From NCBI GenBank assembly GCA_002245855.1, contig NOUX01000002.1, positions 496,001-560,000 of the forward strand: a stretch of DNA of 64,000 bases, written 5' to 3'. Position 1 is the stretch's first letter. Every line of letters starts with the position of its first letter. The stretch is from Sphingobacterium cellulitidis (GTDB lineage: Bacteria > Bacteroidota > Bacteroidia > Sphingobacteriales > Sphingobacteriaceae). Below the pieces are notes generated by a model. It searched no databases. It was given only the letters and a program-made list of their open reading frames with translations, and was not told the DNA's origin. The translations under genes and the position numbers were made by a program. Positions 8,201 through 17,375 of this stretch are shown piece after piece.

Positions 8201-10959
8201 GCATAACAATACCTTTATATCAGGAAAATAATCAACTAAAAATAAAGGCAAATACTTTTAGAAGTAAAATACACCCTGGTACCAAGGAAAAATGGAGTTT
8301 TAATATATCCCTGAAAGATAAACCAATCCCAACCAATGTATTAGTAACTATGTATGATTTATCCTTGGATGAATTTTATAAAACAAACTACTCAATACGT
8401 TGGGATTTTAATTTCGATTTAAGAACATACCCGATTAGACATAATGCCTTTTATACTTTGATGAAAGCGCGTGATGAAGGAGATTATATCAATCTTTACA
8501 TTCCAAGGAATGTTTTAAATTTCCATGAAATAAATAATTTCGCTTTGTGGGATTCCTCAATATTAAATCAAGGTGATATTTCTTATTTAGAAAATTACAA
8601 CAGGTCTTATGATTTTGAGGCGATATGGTCTCCAGCATATTTAAATCAAGTTGATGAACCTCCAATAGGAGAATTCGATTCAAAAATAGAAGGTTCTGGT
8701 ATGTCTGAGATAAATTCTTGGGAATTATCCGTAAACCTTTCTAACGTCCAAGCGCGCAAGAACCTTCAGGAAACAGCCTTCTTCTACCCTAACCTGTACA
8801 CCGATAAGGATGGCAACATCAGTTTCGAGTTCGACAGTCCCGAAGCCCTGACCAAGTGGAAGCTCATGCTGTTCGCCCATGGCAAGAACCTAGAAGTAGG
8901 GTCAGCACAGTTCTTTACCCAGACGCAGAAACAATTGATGATACGTCCAAACCTGCCAAGGTATTTCCGGGAGTCCGATGAGATCGAGATCATCGCGCAG
9001 GTACAGAACCTAAGTGAGAAGGCCCAAAAAGGAAAAGCAAAGATTGAGATCATCAATCCAGTGGATAATGCCGACATCAGCGACAAGTTTGTGGTCAGTG
9101 CTATCTCGCGGGATTTTACTGTCGAGAAGAACAATAACCAAACGGTGTCCTGGAAGCTCAAGATTCCGGAGGGATATCCTGCAGTGCAGGTCAAAATCGT
9201 CGCCGCAAGCTCGGAAAACTCCGATGGGGAGATTATGGAACTGCCGGTCTTATCCAACAAGGTATTGATAGCTGAGACCCAAAAGATCGCCTTGAAAGCT
9301 GGTGAAAAGAAAGATTTCAATATCGAATCAGCTGGAAAGAACAACCTACAGGCCAAGGTTCAGGTTCAAAGCAACCCGATCCTGGAGATTATCTCTGCCA
9401 TCGATTACCTCAAGACCTATCCATATGAATGTACCGAACAGTCTACCAGCAAATGGTTCGGCTATAAGATGGTACAATATATCGGCAAGCACTATCCGGC
9501 CATTTCCGATTATTTTAAATCGATCAAGGCAAAGGATACCAAGAGCCGACTGGAGGAGAATGCGCAGCTCAGCGAATTGAAGTTACAGGAGATGCCTTGG
9601 CTTCGCGACATACAGCATGACAGCAAGAGATTGGAGGCCATAGCGGAACTGTTCAATTCCAATATCGAAACCGAGCTCAAGGGAATCGAACAAAAGATAT
9701 TGCGTGGTCAACTGGACAACGGTTCTTTCCCATGGTTTGAGGGCGGAAAAACAGATACCCATATCTCCATGAGAATATTGGAGGTGGTCGGAAAGGTATT
9801 CTACCTCGATCACAACCTTGTCAATCCGCAGATGAACGGTAGCATGCGCAGGTTGGCAAACTACCTGGATCAGGACAGCAGTATCACCAGGGAGAAAGCA
9901 TCTGCGAGCATTGCCCTGGATTATCTATATGCCCGTCATTTCTGGAATTCAGAGGTCAAGGTTCCGCAGAAGAACAGTGAGGTCCTCAAGGCCAAGATTG
10001 CCAAGGCTCCGATCATTACCGCCAAGGGTCCTGCCGGCTATGCCGCAAAGGCATGGGTGGTAAACCAATTGTTTGGCGTATCAAAAGAGTCCAATGAAAT
10101 CAAGAACAGGATTCAACAAGAGGTGATCCTGGATCCTGAAAAGGGAATGTACTGGGAAAGCAACAGTAAACATTACAATGATATCAGCTTACAGAGCTAT
10201 ATGCTGGAGGCCTATAAATTATATGACCCGAGCAAGTTGAATGCCATCAGTCAGTGGATTTTCTTCAAGAAGGAAGCCAATTATTGGCGCAGCACCTGGA
10301 TGACGGTGGATGCTGTCTACAGTCTCCTGTTGACCAATAATCCGAAGGACTTTAGCTTAGAAAACACGGTGAAGGTATTGGCTGATGGACAGAAGACACA
10401 GTTGGACAGCGTTGTTCTGGGACAGGTATCCAAAACCTTTACCAAAGAGGACCTGCAGAAAAATAGAACTATACAATTACAGAACGACAATGACCGGACA
10501 GTGTTCGGAGGGGTTTTCCACCAATATTTCTTGCCGGTATCAGAGGTAAAAAGTTCAACCAATGACATCAAGGTCAGCAAACAGTACATGGTAGAGCGGA
10601 ATGGGAAATGGATGGAGAGCGAAGAGGCAAAACTCGGAGAAAGGATCAAGGTGGTCATAACGGTCATCAACGATCAGGACCTGGAGTATGTGCACTTGAA
10701 GGATAGTCGTCCGGCGGGTGTTGAGCCCGTATACGTCCCTTCAGGTTACAATTGGAGAAACAACTTCTATTTTACCTTAAAGGATGCATCGACCAACTAT
10801 TTCTTCAATTCCTTGCCTAAAGGAAAAAGAACGTTCGAATATGAGGTCAAAGCAAATAATATTGGTGTATTCAATTCTGGGATTACAGGTATTGAAAGCA
10901 TGTATGACCCGACGGTTAATGCAAGGTCAGCTAATAAGGTGATCAAGATTGTGAAGTAG
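5254..10959 (+). CDS. Alpha-2-macroglobulin family protein, copy 2
   Basis: Complete 1901-residue paralogue of the preceding gene. A clear signal peptide (residues 1-18, ending ALA-type FLAFAQ) sends it to the periplasm; a lipobox is not seen. Residues about 25-310 are helical, repeat-like; an MG2 motif (DRNIFRPGQ) lies near 535; a bait-like region at about 1045-1160 is unrelated in sequence to that of copy 1 and lacks its LQGKVAG peptide; the A2M domain starts near 1165 and the thioester CTEQ has its Cys at 1393. From there on the protein is nearly identical to copy 1, while the N-terminal two thirds are only loosely similar. Presumed role: covalent trapping of attacking proteases at the cell surface, inferred from the family. 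Confidence 0.95.
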   Translation: MKIILQILLFILPFLAFAQTGGQDIGEKWKEINHLQSVRNYKETIPILNEIKKSSKGRKDDALEVRIILAETMGLRENVTNADLFEKIEQHFIQNIKGKNKVQRAVLYQAYALFLLNNIKKSPSKTNNEFLGSTRERKLKIIDSLFKKTIANKNFLLKQPMEKWQPLIQDSNNLSIQPSLYHFNLDTYLKFLLMDRKNNLDHANKLLTDILAYNKKMGFEDASANLLAKYLYIEDRDTSGIIEAYEGIIQKTNSQFNAQIYLMLAERLSFMNPKLQVRYLKKGKKLYPNSVWAPKLDSLIHTFNDVKLNLKHNSSIPTNEYVPIVLSVRHIEKIYVKVFKFQNDIDYYSNSTAGFSDLISNSKEIYSEEVALKPFDDFQIHTTYFKINPLTAGKYRILISNNSEFQNNDINKIVAESKFEVTDYFFKTSIEKAADGGNIFYTFLANRKNGETYKEKKLKIVKINTRDTILKVTNTNHAGEISFPIPTDSVKFYAEDIGIFLPEENQHLVYSRTNNFYEGDRAYKNQLDYDAKILLDRNIFRPGQKVHFKVISYQNNTFDRKTLAGKKLKVLIKTNNNQLLDSLVQTTDSFGSIHGEFVLPEKTELDIYQIIVKEGNHFISSSSFRVDEYKRPTFKIYLNKIKDTYTSKDTAEFTGWVETFSGVKLSGTTVSYTINVITHDPSSEYFKLPSGTLQTEKDGTFKIKVPLNDSLFADFKGYSILLNTFATGPTGESQEAYTHYIYSDIPGNAIIDIDNKKLFTSKFDEIEIAGKNENQENVNISGKIQIFKRPEPSTISVSSWYSSTKFLDEKGFHIFTPEEYIKYFPTLVTKKDFEIPKDSLIVTYPFDTRLSQTIKIDPKLFPSGSYYIKAIDGTDSTILGNKWFQLEDSKTGRKGNKNFLVYKFDKERYLINDRVTIDFYTDFINAKEVLLVPFDNQQRLETIILPIKNGHSSYSFLLDSLKISNYYQFQATLINENKTQNLGITIPLYQENNQLKIKANTFRSKIHPGTKEKWSFNISLKDKPIPTNVLVTMYDLSLDEFYKTNYSIRWDFNFDLRTYPIRHNAFYTLMKARDEGDYINLYIPRNVLNFHEINNFALWDSSILNQGDISYLENYNRSYDFEAIWSPAYLNQVDEPPIGEFDSKIEGSGMSEINSWELSVNLSNVQARKNLQETAFFYPNLYTDKDGNISFEFDSPEALTKWKLMLFAHGKNLEVGSAQFFTQTQKQLMIRPNLPRYFRESDEIEIIAQVQNLSEKAQKGKAKIEIINPVDNADISDKFVVSAISRDFTVEKNNNQTVSWKLKIPEGYPAVQVKIVAASSENSDGEIMELPVLSNKVLIAETQKIALKAGEKKDFNIESAGKNNLQAKVQVQSNPILEIISAIDYLKTYPYECTEQSTSKWFGYKMVQYIGKHYPAISDYFKSIKAKDTKSRLEENAQLSELKLQEMPWLRDIQHDSKRLEAIAELFNSNIETELKGIEQKILRGQLDNGSFPWFEGGKTDTHISMRILEVVGKVFYLDHNLVNPQMNGSMRRLANYLDQDSSITREKASASIALDYLYARHFWNSEVKVPQKNSEVLKAKIAKAPIITAKGPAGYAAKAWVVNQLFGVSKESNEIKNRIQQEVILDPEKGMYWESNSKHYNDISLQSYMLEAYKLYDPSKLNAISQWIFFKKEANYWRSTWMTVDAVYSLLLTNNPKDFSLENTVKVLADGQKTQLDSVVLGQVSKTFTKEDLQKNRTIQLQNDNDRTVFGGVFHQYFLPVSEVKSSTNDIKVSKQYMVERNGKWMESEEAKLGERIKVVITVINDQDLEYVHLKDSRPAGVEPVYVPSGYNWRNNFYFTLKDASTNYFFNSLPKGKRTFEYEVKANNIGVFNSGITGIESMYDPTVNARSANKVIKIVK

Positions 10960-10969
10960 GGAATAATAG
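8746..10969 (+). repeat. Long direct repeat, copy B (3' module of macroglobulin gene 2)
   Basis: Second copy of the 2224-base segment at 2880-5103; includes the stop codon and ten further bases (gggaataatag shared), after which the two sequences diverge at once. The shared segment covers the A2M and thioester domains and the C-terminal receptor-binding-like end. Confidence 0.95.
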
Positions 10970-10980
10970 GTTGAAAATGT

Positions 10981-11022
10981 AAAGCCCTCTAAAGCGTAAA
11001 TTGCTATAGAGGGCTTTTATTT
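10981..11022. terminator. Bidirectional terminator between convergent genes
   Basis: Hairpin with arms aaagccctcta (10981-10991) and tagagggcttt (11007-11017) followed by a T-rich tail; lies between the converging macroglobulin and pyrophosphatase genes. Confidence 0.8.
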
Positions 11023-11039
11023 TTAGAAAGGTTTAATGC

Positions 11040-13286
11040 TTATTTATTTTTAGTGATAAGTGGTTTATGATCTACCACTACCACTTTTTCTTTTGTTTCT
11101 AGCTTTTCTTTTTTGGCATTTTCAGCAATTGTATGACCACCCAGAATTGGGGCAATCACCAACCCAACCAAACAAGTCAACTTGATTAAGATATTCATGG
11201 AAGGTCCAGAAGTATCTTTGAAAGGGTCTCCTACTGTATCACCAGTTACTGCTGCTTTATGTGCATCAGAACCTTTGAAGGTCATTTCACCATTGATCAT
11301 AACCCCAGCTTCGAAGGATTTTTTGGCATTATCCCATGCTCCACCGGCATTATTTTGAAATATAGCCCACATTACACCAGATACCGCAACACCGGCCATA
11401 TAAGCTCCTAGAGCCTCAGGTCCCATTACAAACCCAACAATGATTGGTGTAATGATAGTAATCGCTCCAGGCAACATCATTTCACGTAATGCTGCTTTAG
11501 TGGAAATATCCACACATCTACCATAATCAGGCTTTCCTGTTCCTTCTAATATTCCAGGAATTTCACGGAATTGTCTTCTTACTTCGTTTACCATATCCAT
11601 TGCTGCTTTACCAACAGATTGCATGGCTAAAGCTGAGAATACGACAGGAATCATACCACCGATAAACAATGCTGCCAGTACATCGGCTTTGAAAATATTA
11701 ATTCCATCGATTCCAGTAAAAGTCACATAAGCTGCAAATAAGGCAAGCGCTGTCAATGCAGCAGAAGCGATTGCAAATCCTTTTCCTACCGCAGCAGTTG
11801 TATTCCCAACGGAATCCAATACATCCGTACGCTGACGCACTTCCTTAGGAAGTTCACTCATTTCTGCGATACCACCGGCATTATCAGCAATTGGTCCGAA
11901 AGCATCGATTGCCAATTGCATGGCTGTGGTCGCCATCATGGCAGAAGCAGCAATAGCTACACCATAAAATCCAGCCAATTCGTAGGAACCCCAAATTGCC
12001 AAAGCAAATAGGATTACGGAAGAAGCTGTCGATTTCATTCCTGTAGCCAAACCAGCAATAATATTAGTTGCTGCACCTGTAGATGAGTTTTGAACGATAT
12101 TTAAAACTGGTTTTTTACCAAGACCAGTATAGTATTCTGTAAAAGATGAAATTAAACCACCCACTGCCAATCCCACGATAGTAGAATAGAAAATATTCAT
12201 TCGCGGAACATCTTGATAACCTTCGCCAAAGAACTTCATTTGGATTACTTCAGGTAGCATATATTGGATCAAAAAGAAGCAAGCAATGACCGTTAATAAG
12301 ATCGATGCCCAGTTGCCCATATTCAAGGCTTTTTGAACTTGATTTTCTCTTGCATCATTTGAGGTTACTTTCACTAAGAAAGTTCCGATAATAGATGCTA
12401 GAATACCAACACCTGCAATTACGATTGGAAGAAGAATCGGTCCCATTCCATGGAATGCATCGGTGAATTGTGATCCATTCACTTCAGACATATCCTTGAT
12501 GATATAATTCCCCAATACCATTGAAGCCAATACGGTAGCCACATAAGAACCAAATAGGTCGGCTCCCATTCCTGCGACATCTCCCACATTATCACCTACG
12601 TTATCTGCAATTGTTGCTGGGTTTCGAGGATCATCTTCAGGGATTCCAGCTTCCACTTTACCCACTAAATCTGCTCCAACATCAGCTGCTTTGGTGTAGA
12701 TACCACCACCTACCCTAGCGAAAAGGGCAATGGATTCAGCACCTAGGGAAAAGCCTGCCAGGGCTTCCAGAACGACGGTCATTTCCAAATAGAAATTTCC
12801 ACCTTCGGTCAAAAACATTTTCAGGAACAAAAGAAAGAAAATACTCAATCCCAATACCGCTAATCCAGCTACACCTAATCCCATTACCGTTCCTCCAGAG
12901 AAGGAAACTTTCAGGGCTTGAGGAAGACTGGTTCTAGCTGCTTGGGTTGTTCTGACATTGGCACTTGTTGCGATCCGCATACCAATATTTCCTGCCAAAG
13001 CGGAGAAAAAGGCACCACAGATAAATGCAACCACGATAATCCAATGGGAAGTTTCTACCAGGGTAGAAACGATGAAAAGTGCAATCGAAGCGATTACAAC
13101 AAAAATAAGGAGGATTCGGTATTCAGCCTTAAGGAAAGCCATAGCCCCCTCTTGAATACTCTTGGAAATGGATTGCATCTTGCCGTCACCAGCATCCTGC
13201 TTACGAACCCATCCTGCTTTGACAAACATAAATAATAACCCCAATACAGCGAGTGCTGCTGGTAAATAGATGATAAATTGTTCCAT
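11040..13286 (-). CDS. hppA: Membrane-bound, ion-pumping inorganic pyrophosphatase
   Basis: 748-residue polytopic inner-membrane protein that couples pyrophosphate hydrolysis to export of H+ and/or Na+. The family signature is intact: a [22 protein letters not shown] motif and the acidic substrate loop ([20 protein letters not shown]) near residues 200-235, with a second Asp-rich loop near the C-terminus ([14 protein letters not shown]). The segment [10 protein letters not shown] carries Ala where K+-independent enzymes carry Lys, which points to the K+-dependent subfamily. H+ versus Na+ specificity cannot be read with confidence. It is the last gene of the minus-strand run and is 142 bases downstream of recQ. 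Confidence 0.96.
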   Translation of the reverse strand: MEQFIIYLPAALAVLGLLFMFVKAGWVRKQDAGDGKMQSISKSIQEGAMAFLKAEYRILLIFVVIASIALFIVSTLVETSHWIIVVAFICGAFFSALAGNIGMRIATSANVRTTQAARTSLPQALKVSFSGGTVMGLGVAGLAVLGLSIFFLLFLKMFLTEGGNFYLEMTVVLEALAGFSLGAESIALFARVGGGIYTKAADVGADLVGKVEAGIPEDDPRNPATIADNVGDNVGDVAGMGADLFGSYVATVLASMVLGNYIIKDMSEVNGSQFTDAFHGMGPILLPIVIAGVGILASIIGTFLVKVTSNDARENQVQKALNMGNWASILLTVIACFFLIQYMLPEVIQMKFFGEGYQDVPRMNIFYSTIVGLAVGGLISSFTEYYTGLGKKPVLNIVQNSSTGAATNIIAGLATGMKSTASSVILFALAIWGSYELAGFYGVAIAASAMMATTAMQLAIDAFGPIADNAGGIAEMSELPKEVRQRTDVLDSVGNTTAAVGKGFAIASAALTALALFAAYVTFTGIDGINIFKADVLAALFIGGMIPVVFSALAMQSVGKAAMDMVNEVRRQFREIPGILEGTGKPDYGRCVDISTKAALREMMLPGAITIITPIIVGFVMGPEALGAYMAGVAVSGVMWAIFQNNAGGAWDNAKKSFEAGVMINGEMTFKGSDAHKAAVTGDTVGDPFKDTSGPSMNILIKLTCLVGLVIAPILGGHTIAENAKKEKLETKEKVVVVDHKPLITKNK

Positions 13287-13428
13287 ACAAAGTTTATTTG
13301 GTTAGTATTAAAGATAACATATTTTTTTATCAATATACAAACCTCCAAAAACTAGTTTTTTAATGGGCATGAAACGTTAAAGCTTGGAAATACAATAACT
13401 TAGGAAAGGCAAAGAAATTAAATATGGC

Positions 13429-15327
13429 CTAAAGGGCATTCCAATGGTAAAGGTCGTTTTCTAGCTTGACCTTTTCAGTATCCAACAAATTTCGAAGAAC
13501 TCGGAGGCGATCTTCATCTTTTCCAATTTCTATTTCTTCTATCAAATCATGTAATAATCGAGGTTTATCAAGGAGCAAGAATTGGATTTTCTTCTCAATA
13601 GATTCGGACATTCCAACCTTATGCTCTCTTACCACACAGAGATCACAAACGCCACAGGGTTCAGTTGCTTCTTCACCAAAATAATGCTGTAAGCTCAAAC
13701 TACGGCAATCTTTGCTATCCAAATATTGATAAATAGCTTTGATTTGTTCTTCTTTGATAACCTTTCTTTCTTCAATAAATTGGGTATCAATATAGAGGTT
13801 TTTATAGTCTACACGACCTTGCAGGAACTGAAGTTGGGGTGAATCGGTTTTAGCAATATAGGTAACCAATTCCTGTTGCTGGAGATATTTAAGCATCCGC
13901 TGTACTTCCTCAAGGGGTTTGGATATTTTCTTAGCGATTTCAAATTCATTAATTGGGACATAATAATCAAAAACCCCACCGTACAATCGTAATATGGTCT
14001 TAATCAAAGGATCATAGGCCGCACTTTGCACTTGAAATTTATAGAGTTCTTGGAAATCCACTTCAAACTTTAATCTTGCAGGAATATATACCGCTTCACT
14101 TAAGGTCAGCCATTTATCTCTTTCAAGGAATTTGAAGGCACTCAATGTTTTTAGAACCTCAAGTTTATAACGCTTGGCAAAATCCAGCACATCAAAATCA
14201 AAGCTCAATCCTTTTCCAGCACCGTAGGCAATCTGGAAGTAATTGCAAAGGTGATGGTATACTTGCTGGATATATTGGAAGTCCGGGAAGTTAAGATCAA
14301 TATTTTCCCAGAGTTCATTTCGATCGGCTTGTTGATATAATAGAACTGGATAAGCTTTTTTACCATCTCGACCCGCCCGACCTGCTTCTTGATAATACGC
14401 TTCCAAGGAGTCTGGAATATCGAGGTGGATAACAAATCTGACATCCGGTTTATCTATTCCCATTCCAAAAGCATTGGTAGCAACGATTACCCGAATTTGG
14501 TTATTAGTCCAGGCTTCTTGTTTTTTAGAGCGGGTATTGATATCTAAACCAGCATGATAAAAATCAGCTGGAATTCCATGATTCAGCAGATAGCGTGCTA
14601 CTTCTTGGGTTTCGCGTCGGTTCCTGACATATACGATTCCTGTTCCGCCAATTTTGGATATTACCTTTAACATCCTGCCCATCTTATTTTCTTCATTGAA
14701 AACCATATAGGCAAGATTTTCCCTTCGAAAGCTCTTGGAAAGGACATTTTCAGATTTGAATCCGAGTTTCTCCTGAATGTCAGCAACCACTTTTGGTGTT
14801 GCTGTAGCGGTTAATGCGAGGATAGGGACTTTTGGTTGTAGCTCCCGAAGTTTGATGAGTTCTAAGTAAGAAGGTCGGAAATCATAACCCCATTGGGAAA
14901 TACAGTGAGCCTCATCGATAGCGAATAGGTTCACCTTCATGTGGCGGATTCTTTCCTGCACCATGTCATTGTATAACCTTTCAGGGGCTAGGTAAAGGAA
15001 TTTAATATTTCCAAAGATGCAATTATCCAAGGCAATATCTACCTCTCGATGAGACATGCCGGAAAAGATGGCAATCGCTGGAATATTTCTTTTACGTAGA
15101 TTTTCAACCTGGTCCTTCATCAAGGCGATCAAGGGACTGATGACGATACAGATTCCATCATTAAGCAAGGCAGGAACCTGAAAACAAATAGACTTACCTC
15201 CACCTGTAGGCATTAACGCTAAGGTGTCATTTCCGATTAGAATTTCGTGGATAATTTCTTCCTGTAATGGTCGGAATTTATCATATCCCCAATATTCTTT
15301 TAAAACAGATAAGCTTGTTTTTTCCAT
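13429..15327 (-). CDS. recQ: ATP-dependent DNA helicase RecQ
   Basis: 632-residue superfamily 2 3'-5' helicase for recombination and repair. Walker A (MPTGGGKSICFQ, about residues 39-50), DEAH box (AIDEAHCISQWGYDFRPSY, near 135-155) with the RecQ aromatic loop, and motif VI (QEAGRAGRDG) are intact. The RQC zinc site is visible as CRSLSLQHYF...CGVCDLC around 540-570. The protein ends soon after this, so an HRDC domain appears absent, in line with its length. It starts 2 bases after the stop of comEC, so the two are probably cotranscribed. Confidence 0.95.
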   Translation of the reverse strand: MEKTSLSVLKEYWGYDKFRPLQEEIIHEILIGNDTLALMPTGGGKSICFQVPALLNDGICIVISPLIALMKDQVENLRKRNIPAIAIFSGMSHREVDIALDNCIFGNIKFLYLAPERLYNDMVQERIRHMKVNLFAIDEAHCISQWGYDFRPSYLELIKLRELQPKVPILALTATATPKVVADIQEKLGFKSENVLSKSFRRENLAYMVFNEENKMGRMLKVISKIGGTGIVYVRNRRETQEVARYLLNHGIPADFYHAGLDINTRSKKQEAWTNNQIRVIVATNAFGMGIDKPDVRFVIHLDIPDSLEAYYQEAGRAGRDGKKAYPVLLYQQADRNELWENIDLNFPDFQYIQQVYHHLCNYFQIAYGAGKGLSFDFDVLDFAKRYKLEVLKTLSAFKFLERDKWLTLSEAVYIPARLKFEVDFQELYKFQVQSAAYDPLIKTILRLYGGVFDYYVPINEFEIAKKISKPLEEVQRMLKYLQQQELVTYIAKTDSPQLQFLQGRVDYKNLYIDTQFIEERKVIKEEQIKAIYQYLDSKDCRSLSLQHYFGEEATEPCGVCDLCVVREHKVGMSESIEKKIQFLLLDKPRLLHDLIEEIEIGKDEDRLRVLRNLLDTEKVKLENDLYHWNAL

Positions 15328-15329
15328 TG

Positions 15330-17375
15330 TTATTCGCTATCCCAAACATACGCAAAATTATCCTTCAATATGTAATATGGCCTGTTTTCAAGATCCAAAC
15401 GGTCTTTTATCCTATTTATATATGGGTAAGAATTTGAACCGTCAATTAGGATAAAATCGGCTTTAATATCTCTTGCTAAGGTTGCGTTTTTTCTGAGCAA
15501 TAAGATTTTAGATTTGGAGGGATGACTAGTCTTCGAATTTTGGATAAATAAATCGACACTGTCCATTAACTGAATATATTGATTTTCTTTATCCATGTTT
15601 AGTTTTGTAAAACGAATATTTTTAAGTTCAGAATAATTTTTCAAATCAGGCCATATATTGAATTTCAAGGTTTTATGGTTAATGGAATCACAGGAACTAA
15701 TTAGATGGACAGAACCAGATTGAATGATTGCAAGGCTAAAATCCTTTCTGGTATTATAGAATTTAATTCCCTTGAAAGATTTATTTTCTAATCGCCATAA
15801 TAAAACAGAAGCCAAAGTAAAGATGAATAAGACCAGTGAAAGGTAGATTATTACTTTTCGTTTAAACCGAAATGCGAAAAAGTAGAGGAGGATACATACA
15901 TAAGCCATCAAAGTGAGTGTAGAGTTTAAGGGAATCCCCTTGATGCTTGAAAAGGGAATAGCATCAATTAGTTTCAAGAATTGAAAAGAGGCCTTGATAC
16001 ATAGGCTAAGGCACTGTCCAAAGAAAATATTTAAATATTCGAAAGGAGAAATTGCGAGAAGGGCAGCAATAATCAGAATTAAGGTAGAAGGAAAAGTAAT
16101 TAAGATATTAGAGATCAGGAATGAGGTTGGAAATTGGTGGAAATAATAAATAGCTAAGGCTGTTGTTGTGATTTGAGCAGAAAGAGACACATAGACAAGA
16201 TCCAGTATCGAATTAGCTATTTTATGTTTTGTGTAAAAAAGGCTTTTCAAAATAGGTTGAAAAACGAGGATTCCAATGACAGCGAGATAGGATAATTGGA
16301 AACCAATATCGAACAACATATAAGGATCATAAAGCAAAAGTAGGAATGCGGAGGAATAGACGGCATTTAATGAAACGGGGACCTGATATCTCCAATAGCC
16401 TAGCAAGAATAGACTAAACATGACCGTGGCTCTTAAAACAGCTGGTACGAATCCACAAATCGTTGCATAGAACCAAATAAAACAAAAGATAAAACCAAGA
16501 CGGAAGTTTCTATTTTTAAAAAGAAGGTCAGTAGGCTTTAAAAGTAAGGTCAAAAACCAGAACATCATACTTACATGGAATCCCGATACACTCAGTACAT
16601 GGATTGTTCCGGTATTTGAAAAAATCTCCATTATTTCATCAGATATTTCAGATCGATAGCCGAAACTAATGGCGCTTCCAATTTGGAAGGCCGCCTGATC
16701 ATTAATAAATCTTTTAAATTTCTTTTGAAGATGCACTTGCAATTCCAGCAGCCAATTTTCTAGTTTGTTTTCATTTTCGCTGCTATGGATGATTAAATGG
16801 TTAATTGGAATAAATACCTGATAGTTTACAGCTTTCGTTTTGAGGTATTTCGAATAGTCGAATTGAGTAGGATTAAATGCAGGTCTTAGTTTTTGGATTT
16901 GAGAATGAAATTGCAAAAAGTCGCCTTTTTTAATTGAATTGATGGTCGAATCTTTATCCCAGATATTGGCCATTGCCAAAATGCTAAATTGTCTTTTACC
17001 TGAGGGATGATTAATATTAAGGATTTCAATTTTTGCACGCAGAATTTCTCCATTTCGGATTCGGTTTTCTAAAAGTCTAGCGGTGCATTGGCACATTTTG
17101 TCCAGAGGAGGTGTTTCTCTAGAAATCTTACTTGCCATAGTTAGCATTCCTAAACAAAACAAACTAATGTATAACAATAAAATAAGGTAAGATCTTTTAT
17201 TTGTGATACAACATAAGGAGCAAAGAAGTAGTAAAAAGAATATGCTAAAAATTAGGATTACGAAACCAGAATATGTCCAAGAAATGGCAAATGCAGTTAA
17301 GATGCCAGAGGAGAAAAACAACAATATTCGAAAAAAGGGGACTTGGTTTAATTTTAGAAATTGGATTTCATGCAT
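15330..17375 (-). CDS. comEC: ComEC/Rec2-family DNA-uptake membrane channel
   Basis: Polytopic inner-membrane protein of the ComEC/Rec2 family, the channel that carries single-stranded DNA into the cytoplasm during transformation. Two N-terminal membrane segments, a DUF4131-like region, then the competence domain with HVLSVSGFHVSM near residue 240 and many hydrophobic helices. The C-terminal soluble part (about 120 residues) is too short for the metallo-beta-lactamase domain of long ComEC proteins, as is common in Bacteroidota. I take the ATG at 17375 as start because it overlaps the upstream stop as TAATG; the open frame extends two codons further to a TTG. Translational coupling to the broken helix-hairpin-helix gene is likely. 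Confidence 0.9.
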   Translation of the reverse strand: MHEIQFLKLNQVPFFRILLFFSSGILTAFAISWTYSGFVILIFSIFFLLLLCSLCCITNKRSYLILLLYISLFCLGMLTMASKISRETPPLDKMCQCTARLLENRIRNGEILRAKIEILNINHPSGKRQFSILAMANIWDKDSTINSIKKGDFLQFHSQIQKLRPAFNPTQFDYSKYLKTKAVNYQVFIPINHLIIHSSENENKLENWLLELQVHLQKKFKRFINDQAAFQIGSAISFGYRSEISDEIMEIFSNTGTIHVLSVSGFHVSMMFWFLTLLLKPTDLLFKNRNFRLGFIFCFIWFYATICGFVPAVLRATVMFSLFLLGYWRYQVPVSLNAVYSSAFLLLLYDPYMLFDIGFQLSYLAVIGILVFQPILKSLFYTKHKIANSILDLVYVSLSAQITTTALAIYYFHQFPTSFLISNILITFPSTLILIIAALLAISPFEYLNIFFGQCLSLCIKASFQFLKLIDAIPFSSIKGIPLNSTLTLMAYVCILLYFFAFRFKRKVIIYLSLVLFIFTLASVLLWRLENKSFKGIKFYNTRKDFSLAIIQSGSVHLISSCDSINHKTLKFNIWPDLKNYSELKNIRFTKLNMDKENQYIQLMDSVDLFIQNSKTSHPSKSKILLLRKNATLARDIKADFILIDGSNSYPYINRIKDRLDLENRPYYILKDNFAYVWDSE

